This document shows positions 1 to 5,654 of a DNA stretch of 17,968 nucleotides, one piece after another; within the stretch, counting starts at the first letter, position 1; the number at the start of each line of letters is the position of its first letter. Both the position numbers and the translations under genes were made by a program. The stretch comes from UBA5794 sp964196275 (GTDB taxonomy: Bacteria > Actinomycetota > Acidimicrobiia > Spongiisociales > UBA5794). Below the pieces are notes generated by a model, which was not told the DNA's origin, did not search any database, and saw nothing but the letters and a program-made list of their open reading frames with translations. The DNA lies in contig CAXMSN010000118.1 in NCBI GenBank assembly GCA_964196275.1, positions 1 to 17,968 of the forward strand, written 5' to 3'.

Positions 1-1
1 A

Positions 2-154
2 CGGGCGGTCGGCACCGCACTCGGCCGTAACCCGATCCCCTTAATCGTCCCCTGCCACCGGGTCGTGCGCTCTGACGGCTCCGTCGGCAACTATGCCTTC
101 GGGCCGGAGATCAAGCATGACCTTCTCGTACGTGAGGGTGCACTTCTGGGGTAG
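2..154 (+). CDS. ogt: Methylated-DNA--protein-cysteine methyltransferase, C-terminal fragment (5' end outside window)
   Basis: The second reading frame is open from the window edge to a TAG at 152-154, giving 50 residues. It contains the alkyl-acceptor motif IVPCHRVV (Cys about residue 18 of the fragment), preceded by VGTALGRNPIPL and followed by GSVGNYAFGPEIKHDLLVREG. This is the classic C-terminal end of the Ogt/MGMT family. These proteins transfer an alkyl group from O6-alkylguanine in DNA irreversibly to the active-site cysteine. The helix-turn-helix DNA-binding part lies mostly upstream of the window. The gene ends at the expected distance after PCHR, so the C-terminus is intact. It is followed by the repeat block at 155-457. 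Family assignment is secure; the choice of symbol is by analogy. Confidence 0.93.
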   Translation, partial: RAVGTALGRNPIPLIVPCHRVVRSDGSVGNYAFGPEIKHDLLVREGALLG

Positions 155-160
155 AGCAGG

Positions 161-371
161 GACCACGGGCCACGGAGATCCCCCTGGCTCCCTTCGCTCG
201 CCCGTCCCCCTTGAAAGCTGGACGGAAGTGGTGGCACGCCCGGTCCCGTCTGATTTTGGATTTCGGACCACGGACCACGGAGATCTCCCTGGCTCCCTTC
301 GCTCGTCCGTCCCCCTTGAAAGGGGGACGGACGTGGTGGCTCGCTCCGGCTCCGTCTGATTTTGGATTTCG
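161..371. repeat. Imperfect tandem duplication, two copies of about 105 bp
   Basis: Copy 1 (161-265) and copy 2 (266-371) align with roughly a dozen differences and a 1-nt indel, so about 90% identity by eye. Each copy starts with two CCACGGA-like heptamers, then CTCCCTGGCTCCCTTCGCTC-like sequence, then the GTCCCCCTTGAAA core, then GACGG..GTGGTGGC, and ends TCTGATTTTGGATTTCG. The palindrome is intact only in copy 2. Confidence 0.85.
304..333. repeat. Perfect palindrome, 13-bp arms, 4-nt loop (REP-like)
   Basis: The left arm CGTCCGTCCCCCT pairs with AGGGGGACGGACG around a TGAA loop. It could fold as a very stable hairpin in RNA downstream of the alkyltransferase gene. No T-tract follows, so it is not a standard intrinsic terminator. 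Related cores occur at 201-224 (decayed), 4376-4410 and 4495-4510. Confidence 0.8.
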
Positions 372-392
372 GATCTCGGGCGTCTGCATTCG

Positions 393-410
393 GTCCGTCG
401 TCCGTCGTCG
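393..410. repeat. Short heptamer array (GTCCGTC)
   Basis: There are two perfect GTCCGTC units (393-406) and a partial third. The motif is the reverse complement of the GACGGAC heptamers at 4324-4372, so the same repeat class is present in opposite orientation at two loci. Confidence 0.65.
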
Positions 411-444
411 GTAGCCCACAGCGAGGCGCAGCCGAGCGCTGGGC

Positions 445-460
445 TACGCTTCTGCCCATG
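445..460 (+). promoter_or_regulatory. Putative leaderless promoter: -10 TACGCT, 7 nt before ATG
   Basis: TACGCT (445-450) fits the actinobacterial TANNNT -10 consensus and lies 7 nt before the ATG at 458. That would place the transcription start at or next to the start codon. No Shine-Dalgarno sequence is visible, in keeping with leaderless translation. The identical TACGCT-N7-ATG arrangement precedes the gene at 4554. No convincing -35 is seen. Confidence 0.5.
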
Positions 461-2137
461 ACTGACATCATCGAATCTGTGCGGGCTTCTGTCATCGGGA
501 CGGAGCACGCGGTTCCTGGACCGTTCGGGTCGAGGCGGGTCACGTACGCTGATTACACGGCTTCTGGGAGGTCCCTCTCGTTCATCGAGGATTACATCCG
601 CGATGTCGTGCTCCCCCTCTACGCCAACACGCACACGGAGTCATCAGGCACCGGACTCCAGACATCCAAGTTCCGCGAGGACGCACGGGAGATCATCCGG
701 CAGTGCGTCAAGGCCACCGACGAGCACGCTGTGCTGTTCGTCGGAGACGGTTGTACCGGGGCCATCGACAGGATGATCCGGGTGCTTGGCATCTCGATCC
801 CTGACCGGCTCGACACCTCGTACCACCTGACGGATCAGATCCCGCCCGAGGAGCGGCCCGTCGTGTTCATCGGGCCATTTGAACATCACTCGAACGAGTT
901 GCCTTGGCGAGAGTCGATCGCAGATGTCGTCAAGATCGGTGAGGACGCTGACGGGCACATCGACCAGGCGCAACTGGAAGAGGAACTGAAGATGTACCGG
1001 GACCGCCCGCTGCTTATCGGTTCCTTCTCGGCAGCCTCGAACGTGACGGGCATCATCTCCGACACGCACGGCATCGCCGCGCTGCTTCACCAGTACGGAG
1101 CACTCTCGTTCTGGGATTTCGCTGCTTGCGCACCGTACGTCTCCATCGACATGGTGGTCGAGGATGTTCCGGGCGCGTACAAAGACGCGATCTTCATCTC
1201 AACCCACAAGCTCATCGGTGGGCCGGGGACGCCAGGCCTGCTTATCGCTCGCAAAGACCTCTTCAAGAACCGCGTGCCAGGAGTTCCCGGCGGCGGGACG
1301 GTTGCGTTCGTGAACCCTTCCGACCACGAGTACATCGCCGACATCGAGCACAGGGAAGAGGGCGGCACGCCCGCCATTGTCGGGTCGATTAGGGCAGGCC
1401 TCGTCTTCCAACTCAAAGAGGCAGTCGGACCGAGCCGTATCCGTGGACTCGAGCACATCCTGATCCGCGAGGCGATCGACAGTTGGAAGGACAACCCGGA
1501 CATCGAGGTGCTCGGGAATCCGGACGCTGACCGCCTCTCGATCGTGTCGTTTGTGATCAAGCACGGTGACCAGTATCTCCACCACAACTTCGTGGTCGCG
1601 TTGCTGAACGACCTCTTCGGCATCCAGTCGAGAGGGGGCTGCTCATGCGCCGGCCCATACGGCCACACGCTGCTCGGAATCGATGACGAAACCTCGCGGC
1701 ACTTCAGCGACGAGATCCTCCTTGGCTGCGAGGGGATCAAGCCAGGATGGATTCGGGTCAACTTCAACTACTTCATCTCAGACGAGGTCTTCAACTTCAT
1801 CCTCGAAGCAGTGCACATCGTCGCGGCCCACGGGTGGAAGTTGCTCCCGTGGTACGAGTTCGATGTCGACACCGCAGGTTGGACCCATGTCGATGGCAGA
1901 GGCGACTCGCCGTTCTCGCTCAACGACGTCCACTACACGGATGGTGCGATGGCATACGACGTGAAACCAGAGCACGCGTCCGAGAGCGAACTGTCGAGGT
2001 ACGTCGTCGAAGCAAATGAACTGTTTGCGACGATCGATCCTCACGAAGGCCCGATCCAGGATCCGGTACGTGCAACCGCCTCATTCGACGACCTTCGTTG
2101 GTTCCTCCTCCCTGACGAGGTAAGAACCGGTGACTGA
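458..2137 (+). CDS. SufS-like class V aminotransferase-fold PLP enzyme with C-terminal extension
   Basis: 559 residues. Seen: EHHSNELPW (142-150), matching the EHHAN..PW loop of type II cysteine desulfurases; SFWDFAACAP with the pyridine-contacting Asp220; STHKLIGG with Schiff-base Lys251; and RGGCSCAGP (392-400), which aligns with the RxGxxCAxP active-site loop of SufS and puts Cys397 at the persulfide-forming position. An extra Cys395 lies two residues before it. SufS is about 400 residues; here about 100 more follow residue 460. The family removes sulfur or selenium from cysteine or selenocysteine, but many relatives have unknown substrates, so a desulfurase role is inference. I chose ATG 458 because an earlier in-frame start at 362 would translate the repeat block and precede the -10 element. 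It overlaps the next gene by 8 bp, implying an operon. Confidence 0.85.
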   Translation: MTDIIESVRASVIGTEHAVPGPFGSRRVTYADYTASGRSLSFIEDYIRDVVLPLYANTHTESSGTGLQTSKFREDAREIIRQCVKATDEHAVLFVGDGCTGAIDRMIRVLGISIPDRLDTSYHLTDQIPPEERPVVFIGPFEHHSNELPWRESIADVVKIGEDADGHIDQAQLEEELKMYRDRPLLIGSFSAASNVTGIISDTHGIAALLHQYGALSFWDFAACAPYVSIDMVVEDVPGAYKDAIFISTHKLIGGPGTPGLLIARKDLFKNRVPGVPGGGTVAFVNPSDHEYIADIEHREEGGTPAIVGSIRAGLVFQLKEAVGPSRIRGLEHILIREAIDSWKDNPDIEVLGNPDADRLSIVSFVIKHGDQYLHHNFVVALLNDLFGIQSRGGCSCAGPYGHTLLGIDDETSRHFSDEILLGCEGIKPGWIRVNFNYFISDEVFNFILEAVHIVAAHGWKLLPWYEFDVDTAGWTHVDGRGDSPFSLNDVHYTDGAMAYDVKPEHASESELSRYVVEANELFATIDPHEGPIQDPVRATASFDDLRWFLLPDEVRTGD

Positions 2138-3035
2138 GCCTGTACCGTCCTGGTTCACGAACGCCCTCGCCACACAACCTGAGAATCGAACGGTCACCGT
2201 CGAAGGAACTGACATCTCGTATCTCTCGTGGGGAACCGACGGGTTGCCAGGGCTCATCTTCGTCCATGGCGGGGCCGCACACGCCGAGTGGTGGTCATTC
2301 ATAGCCCCGTTCTTCTCGTCCCACTGGCATGCTGTGGCCTTCGACCTCTCCGGCCACGGGGAATCAGGCTGGCGCGACGCCTACGGGCACCCGACTTGGG
2401 CAAAGGAAGTCGTAGCAGTAGCAGACGATGTCGGATTCTCCGGGCCACCAGTCGTCGTCGGCCACAGCCTCGGCGGCATGGTGACCATCCAGACCGCAGC
2501 CTCGTACGGGGATCAGTTGGCAGGCGCCGTGATCGTCGACACGCCTGTGCGCAGACCATCACCCGAAAGCGAGGAGGGACGATCCGGCAGGGCGTTCCGG
2601 CACCCTGGCACGTATACGAGCCAAGCTGAAGCCATGGAGCATTTCCGGCTCATCCCGCCGCAGCCATCCGAAAACGCCTACATCATCGAGCACATCGCCC
2701 GGAACTCAGTCCACGAAGTCGAAGCTGGGTGGACATGGAAGTTCGACCCAGGGCTTTTCCGAGGCAATATCGTGGCGCTGCGGGACCAACTTGCGTCCGT
2801 CCAGTGCCGGGTCGCCCTTTTCACGGGCGAGAAGTCAGCGATCGTTCCTCCGGACGTCGCCGACTACATGTACGAACTGATGGGAAAGGTGTCGCCGGTC
2901 ATCGAGATTCCTGAGGCGCACCACCATCTGATGCTCGACCAGCCGCTTGCGTTCATCGCAGCCCTCCGGACGCTTCTCGGGGACTGGAATCACTCGACCC
3001 CACACGTTCGAACCGAACCCAGAGTCGTAAACTGA
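2130..3035 (+). CDS. Alpha/beta hydrolase
   Basis: 301 residues, starting with GTG; GAGG at 2117-2120 gives a well-spaced ribosome-binding site, and the start overlaps the preceding stop by 8 bp. Seen: the oxyanion-hole HGG (46-48), the DLSGHGES strand-loop (72-79), the nucleophile elbow VVGHSLGG with Ser113, and AHHHLMLDQP near the C-terminus with the catalytic His among residues 264-266. The acid is probably in GEKSAIVPPD (233-242), where Glu234 is the best candidate. Length and motifs fit soluble esterase, lactonase or haloalkane-dehalogenase relatives. There is no signal peptide, so it is cytoplasmic. The substrate cannot be told from sequence. Translational coupling suggests a role shared with the PLP enzyme and the zinc-ribbon protein 4 bp downstream. 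Confidence 0.9.
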   Translation: MTEPVPSWFTNALATQPENRTVTVEGTDISYLSWGTDGLPGLIFVHGGAAHAEWWSFIAPFFSSHWHAVAFDLSGHGESGWRDAYGHPTWAKEVVAVADDVGFSGPPVVVGHSLGGMVTIQTAASYGDQLAGAVIVDTPVRRPSPESEEGRSGRAFRHPGTYTSQAEAMEHFRLIPPQPSENAYIIEHIARNSVHEVEAGWTWKFDPGLFRGNIVALRDQLASVQCRVALFTGEKSAIVPPDVADYMYELMGKVSPVIEIPEAHHHLMLDQPLAFIAALRTLLGDWNHSTPHVRTEPRVVN

Positions 3036-3039
3036 TCTG

Positions 3040-3738
3040 ATGCCAAACACCGCCAGCAACGTTCTCAGCCTCGACCAGTCGTACCAAGCTGCCTTCCTCT
3101 GGTTCGACCACATAGGTGAGCCACCGGACGAGATCACAGAGCCTGCACACGGATCGGTTCAGCTGATAACGGAGACCACATTTGCGAGGGTTCGATGGTC
3201 GGACAAGCCTGTCGAGCAGACATCCGTTCTCGCTCTCCTCAAAGCCGCACCGGAGGACAAACGCCTCGTGATCTTCTCTGCCTCAGGCTTCACCACGGGT
3301 GCAATATCTGTAGCCGAGTCGCAAGGCATCGCTCTGTACTCCTTTGATTCAACGGGCATCGCCCACCCAAAGACGACTCGGGCGAGGTCGCTCGCACCAA
3401 GCGAATCACAGGATCCGCCATTCCCACCACCTAGAGTTGATACGGAAGACGAAGAAGACTTCTGGGCGCAGACAAGGTCTGACGACACGGAGACCGTCGA
3501 AGCAACCGCTCCCGAGCACGTCGCCCCGCTCGAGGCCAATCCGGATGACTGGACCGACTGTCCCTCATGCGGCACGACCCACTTCAGGACGGCAGGGTTC
3601 TGCCGGTCCTGTGGCGCACACCTCGAGACGGGTGACCCGCACCCCCACAACGCAACAGCCGCCCAACTCGGGCTCAGGTGCCGCACATGCGATGGCACCG
3701 ACATCGCGATCGGGATCACTCCGACTGACGCTGCCTGA
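3040..3738 (+). CDS. Degenerate Mrr/restriction-endonuclease-fold-like protein with C-terminal zinc ribbon
   Basis: 232 residues, starting 4 bp after the previous stop. Residues about 45-105 (TFARVRWSDKPV...RLVIFSASGFTTGAISVAESQGIALYSFD) resemble the second half of Mrr-type PD-(D/E)xK domains, where a QxK strand is followed by a helix, then V..T..F...A...A....I.L. The QxK position appears here as ARVRW, so catalysis is doubtful. Residues 110-170 are acidic and proline-rich, probably a disordered linker. A zinc ribbon follows: CPSC (174-177) and CRSC (188-191), with a further CRTC (214-217) lacking a partner pair. The fold match is by eye and weak; the zinc ribbon is clear. The 3' end overlaps the convergent minus-strand gene by 23 bp. 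It could be a DNA- or protein-binding adaptor; no function is claimed. Confidence 0.7.
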   Translation: MPNTASNVLSLDQSYQAAFLWFDHIGEPPDEITEPAHGSVQLITETTFARVRWSDKPVEQTSVLALLKAAPEDKRLVIFSASGFTTGAISVAESQGIALYSFDSTGIAHPKTTRARSLAPSESQDPPFPPPRVDTEDEEDFWAQTRSDDTETVEATAPEHVAPLEANPDDWTDCPSCGTTHFRTAGFCRSCGAHLETGDPHPHNATAAQLGLRCRTCDGTDIAIGITPTDAA

Positions 3739-4300
3739 GCCTCGCCGAGATCGTGTGCGCCTCAGCAGCCTCTTCTCCCGTTATCGACAGCGGGCGTCCT
3801 GCCAGTTCCATCCTGCGCGCCAGCGCCCCACGGAATCGTTTTGGGCACGCGACGAATCCTGCGAGTGGAACGATCTCGCCACGTGCAAGTTGGGCACGCT
3901 CGCTCGCTGACACCGCGACCGGTGGGAGAGCGGCCAGCGGTTGGCCCGGCTCATTGCCCGGCTCGATCCGGGTGATGTCTCCCTCACCTTCCGCATCCAG
4001 TGAGAGCCGGATGTACCAAGGGAGGAACGTCGTGGTGTCGTCGTAATCGAGGCTCATGTCCGTGATCGACTCGTACGGGATCCTGAACGTGTGATCCCCA
4101 GCCTCAGAACCGACAACAAGGAACAGGGCACGATCTGAGAGAAGCCAGAACATCACCGCCCTCTCACTCGTCCTTCGGTCGAGACCCGACGCCGACCGAT
4201 CAAGGGCTTCATCGCCCACGGTCAAAGGTTTCGCCTTCGACTTGGCTTCCCCACGTCCGAGGTCAAGAACCGATTGTTTGAACGAATGAAGAAGAGCCAT
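3716..4300 (-). CDS. Hypothetical protein, possibly PH-like domain
   Basis: 194 residues from the ATG at 4300-4298. A longer frame exists but its extra 85 codons translate the repeat block. Residues 48-110 (AVMFWLLSDRALFLVVGS...TFRIPYESITDMSLDYDD...WYIRLSLD) alternate hydrophobic strands in the way of bacterial PH-like or GRAM-like domains that sense membranes or proteins. Residues 112-130 are a proline/glycine linker. The C-terminal helix is rich in Arg and Ala (ACPKRFRGALARRMELAG). No signal peptide or long membrane segment is seen. It is a lone gene, convergent with the zinc-ribbon gene (23-bp 3' overlap) and divergent from the CPBP protease. TACCCT, 6 nt before the ATG, is a likely leaderless -10, buried in a perfect inverted repeat. 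The PH-like call is tentative. Confidence 0.7.
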   Translation of the reverse strand: MALLHSFKQSVLDLGRGEAKSKAKPLTVGDEALDRSASGLDRRTSERAVMFWLLSDRALFLVVGSEAGDHTFRIPYESITDMSLDYDDTTTFLPWYIRLSLDAEGEGDITRIEPGNEPGQPLAALPPVAVSASERAQLARGEIVPLAGFVACPKRFRGALARRMELAGRPLSITGEEAAEAHTISARLRQRQSE

Positions 4301-4323
4301 GCCGAGAGGGTACCTCTCGGCAT
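4299..4323. promoter_or_regulatory. Perfect 11-bp inverted repeat over -10 and start codon of the minus-strand gene
   Basis: ATGCCGAGAGG (4299-4309) and CCTCTCGGCAT (4313-4323) flank a 3-nt centre. On the minus strand the -10-like TACCCT (4312-4307) lies at the centre and the ATG (4300-4298) at one edge. The geometry fits an operator for a dimeric repressor. A start-codon-sequestering hairpin is possible only if transcription begins further upstream. Confidence 0.55.
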
Positions 4324-4372
4324 GAACGACGGACGACGGACGACGGACGACGGACGACGGACGACGGACGAG
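4324..4372. repeat. Heptamer array, seven GGACGAC units
   Basis: Seven consecutive 7-bp units: the first is GAACGAC, then five perfect GGACGAC, then GGACGAG. The period is strictly 7 and cannot keep a reading frame. It is the reverse complement of the short array at 393-410. Confidence 0.9.
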
Positions 4373-4375
4373 CAT

Positions 4376-4410
4376 CTCTTCTGTTTTCCCTTCGAGGGAG
4401 GACAGAAGAG
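4376..4410. repeat. Long imperfect hairpin with TTCGA apex
   Basis: CTCTTCTGT (4376-4384) pairs perfectly with ACAGAAGAG (4402-4410). The stem continues inward through TTTCCC/GGGAGG with two G-T pairs to a TTCGA loop. It lies right after the heptamer array and resembles the palindrome at 304-333 in layout but not in outer-arm sequence. Confidence 0.75.
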
Positions 4411-4494
4411 CTTGCGAGCCAGGAGGGTGTTGGTCGCTGAGAGTTCGGGGAGTCTTCGACATCCCACTGCATCGCTCGTGCCTCGCTGTGCCTT

Positions 4495-4510
4495 CCCCCT
4501 TCAAAGGGGG
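4495..4510. repeat. Short REP-like palindrome core
   Basis: CCCCCTTCAAAGGGGG: 6-bp arms around TCAA, followed by ACAGAG. It is near-identical to the CCCCCTTGAAAGGGGGAC core at 311-327 and is preceded by a similar GCTCG..CTTCCCC context. Confidence 0.7.
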
Positions 4511-4540
4511 ACAGAGTGTTCGTCTGTTGTCTTCTGTAAG

Positions 4541-4556
4541 TACGCTCCACGTCATG
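4541..4556 (+). promoter_or_regulatory. Putative leaderless promoter: -10 TACGCT, 7 nt before ATG
   Basis: TACGCT (4541-4546) is 7 nt before the ATG at 4554, exactly as at 445-460. No Shine-Dalgarno is visible. This spacing puts +1 on the start codon. Confidence 0.5.
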
Positions 4557-5363
4557 CCTCAGGATCTTTCGGCAACTGGAAAACAGCACTCGTGGTCGTG
4601 GCCGCTCAGCGACTGGGATCAGATGTGGAAACCATCGATGTGGCTGCGAAAGCCTCCACAGCCCCACGATGCCCACCTGATCCACATAACGGCCATCCTC
4701 GCGCTCGCCGGGTACGCCAACATCATCTCGAACGAGGTTCTCGCTGACATCTGGCACCTACCGTTCCAACTCGGGATCCTCGGTTTGGCCCTGCTCGTCG
4801 CGAGACGTGCGGGCACAACCTGGACCTCGATGGGTCTCAGGCCGGACCGTATCCGACGAGGCCTCATCGTCGGAGGCACTGTCATCGGCGTCATTGCGAT
4901 CGGTGTCATCATCGCCGTCGTGGCCGCCACGTTCATCCCTGACCTGAGAGACCTGTTCGAGCGGGAAGACATCGTCAACGGATCGATCGGCTGGGTGCTA
5001 TTCCAAGCGCTGATACGGATACCGCTGGCAACAGCGCTGTACGAAGAAGTGCTGTTCAGAGGCATCGTATTCGGTATGTTCGCCCGCAGGTACAGCCCTC
5101 TCGTAGCTGCCGTCGTCACGTCACTGCTCTTTGGCTTCTGGCACATTCTCCCCACGCTTGAGATGAGCCCGATCGGCGACACAGGAACCTACTTCGGGCT
5201 GGCAACCACCGTCATCGGTTCCGTCGTGGGTACTGCCATCGCCGGCCTCGGCTTCCTTCTCGTAAGGCTCTACGCAAACAGCACGTATGCATCTGTCCTG
5301 GCTCATATCGGTACAAACTCAGTCGCGATGTTGGGCGCACTCTTCGTAATCCACGTGCTCTAG
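4554..5363 (+). CDS. CPBP-family (CAAX/ABI-type) intramembrane glutamic protease
   Basis: 269 residues, multi-spanning. Family motifs are all present: EEVLFRG (EExxxR; Glu164, Glu165, Arg169), FGFWHIL (FxxxH; His197), and HIGTN (HxxxN; His251, Asn255). Hydrophobic segments at about 42-58, 66-83, 103-127, 144-162, 183-200, 215-238 and 243-266 fit the usual helices. The family cleaves prenylated or other membrane substrates within the bilayer, or serves as an immunity or maturation protease; the substrate here is unknown. The N-terminus has five Trp within residues 14-30 (WSWPLSDWDQMWKPSMW), likely interfacial. ATG 4554 is chosen over an upstream ATG at 4488 because that extension translates a repeat and precedes the -10; a start at 4623 would remove the Trp-rich stretch. 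It is a single gene between repeat blocks. Confidence 0.9.
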   Translation: MPQDLSATGKQHSWSWPLSDWDQMWKPSMWLRKPPQPHDAHLIHITAILALAGYANIISNEVLADIWHLPFQLGILGLALLVARRAGTTWTSMGLRPDRIRRGLIVGGTVIGVIAIGVIIAVVAATFIPDLRDLFEREDIVNGSIGWVLFQALIRIPLATALYEEVLFRGIVFGMFARRYSPLVAAVVTSLLFGFWHILPTLEMSPIGDTGTYFGLATTVIGSVVGTAIAGLGFLLVRLYANSTYASVLAHIGTNSVAMLGALFVIHVL

Positions 5364-5396
5364 CGTCAGAGAGAAGGCCACCCCTCCACGTCAGAA

Positions 5397-5427
5397 GTCC
5401 GTGGTCCGTGGTCCGTGGTCCGTGGTC
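5397..5427. repeat. Heptamer array, four GTCCGTG units
   Basis: Four perfect tandem GTCCGTG units (5397-5424) and a partial fifth. It is the reverse complement of the CCACGGA heptamers that open each copy of the duplication at 161-371. Confidence 0.88.
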
Positions 5428-5446
5428 GTCTGGCCTGCATTGAGGC

Positions 5447-5475
5447 TTGACAGAACGGCCGCCATCCGCGACCAT
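5447..5475 (+). promoter_or_regulatory. Putative promoter of ABC exporter operon: TTGACA-17-GACCAT
   Basis: A full consensus -35 (TTGACA) followed at 17-bp spacing by a -10 that matches TATAAT only at three positions. Transcription would start near 5482, leaving a leader of about 190 nt ahead of the exporter. It is the only perfect -35 I noticed among the promoters here. Confidence 0.4.
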
Positions 5476-5520
5476 CCCCTAGGTAGTCCTCGGGGACTGC
5501 GACGCGATCAAGGAGGATCG

Positions 5521-5583
5521 ATGCAGCGGCACATCTCGCCCAACCCAGCATCTCCAGCCTTCGCGCGCGCCCGTTCGCTGTAA
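5521..5583 (+). CDS. Possible 20-residue leader peptide of ABC exporter operon
   Basis: The ATG at 5521 follows AAGGAGG with a 4-nt gap, the strongest Shine-Dalgarno in the window, and the frame ends at TAA 5581-5583. The peptide is MQRHISPNPASPAFARARSL: no membrane segment, ends RARSL, Pro- and Arg-containing. It stops 89 nt before the exporter start. The stop codon falls in the loop of a predicted hairpin (5573-5597). By analogy with the BmrB leader of the heterodimeric exporter bmrCD in Bacillus, it may control downstream expression through ribosome stalling. That is inference; a chance ORF is possible, but the Shine-Dalgarno argues it is translated. Confidence 0.45.
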   Translation: MQRHISPNPASPAFARARSL

Positions 5584-5654
5584 CAGACCAGCCGAACCTC
5601 CCGCCCCGAACGCCACAGAGATGACGGCAGCGTCGCGTTTGCCTTCTCCGTTCG
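5573..5654 (+). promoter_or_regulatory. Attenuator-like set of alternately complementary segments
   Basis: Segment 1 GTTCGCTG (5573-5580, end of the leader ORF) pairs with segment 2 CAGcCGAAC (5589-5597) with one bulge. Segment 3 CGAACG (5607-5612) pairs with segment 4 CGTTCG (5649-5654), enclosing a small GACG-GCAG-CGTC hairpin (5623-5634). Segment 1 can pair instead with segment 3 (CGTTCG 5572-5577), and the CGAAC of segment 2 with segment 4. No U-tract follows, so control could be of translation or Rho-dependent termination. Confidence 0.35.

Larger units (their letters stand above)
155..457. repeat. Repeat-filled intergenic block between alkyltransferase and PLP-enzyme genes
   Basis: These 303 bases hold no credible gene; reading frames across them are artefacts of repeats. 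Visible in order: a tandem duplication of about 105 bp (161-371), a long palindrome inside its second copy (304-333), heptamer-phased TGATTTTGGATTTCGGA segments, and a short GTCCGTC heptamer run (393-410). The promoter-like TACGCT of the next gene follows at 445-450. The same sequence elements recur at 4324-4510 and 5397-5427. Confidence 0.8.
4301..4553. repeat. Second repeat-filled intergenic block
   Basis: This 253-bp gap between divergent genes has no gene of its own. It holds the operator-like inverted repeat, the GACGGAC heptamer array (4324-4372), a long hairpin (4376-4410), sequence resembling the GCTCG..TCCGTCCCCCTT unit of the first block, a short palindrome (4495-4510), and the TACGCT promoter element of the downstream gene (4541-4546). 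Confidence 0.75.

Noticed and set aside
362..457. N-terminal extension of the SufS-like protein by 32 residues
   Set aside because: It would translate the heptamer repeat block and the -10-like TACGCT; the extra residues resemble no part of the family. ATG 458 is preferred.
41..634. Long minus-strand frames across the repeat block and the start of the PLP-enzyme gene
   Set aside because: Repeated Arg/Pro/Ser-rich translations, overlap with a well-supported gene and the high GC content explain them as shadows.
458..3738. A complete DNA phosphorothioation or restriction system
   Set aside because: Only a desulfurase-like enzyme and a catalytically doubtful nuclease-like protein are present; there is no DndC, DndD, DndE or other partner, so only the juxtaposition is reported.
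4324..4372. CRISPR array
   Set aside because: Units of 7 bp without spacers are a simple tandem repeat; there are no 25-40 bp repeats separated by unique spacers and no cas genes.
4301..4555. 85-residue N-terminal extension of the minus-strand hypothetical protein
   Set aside because: It translates heptamer repeats into VRRPSSVVRRPSSVV, a repeat artefact; the inverted repeat and TACCCT element lie just before ATG 4300.
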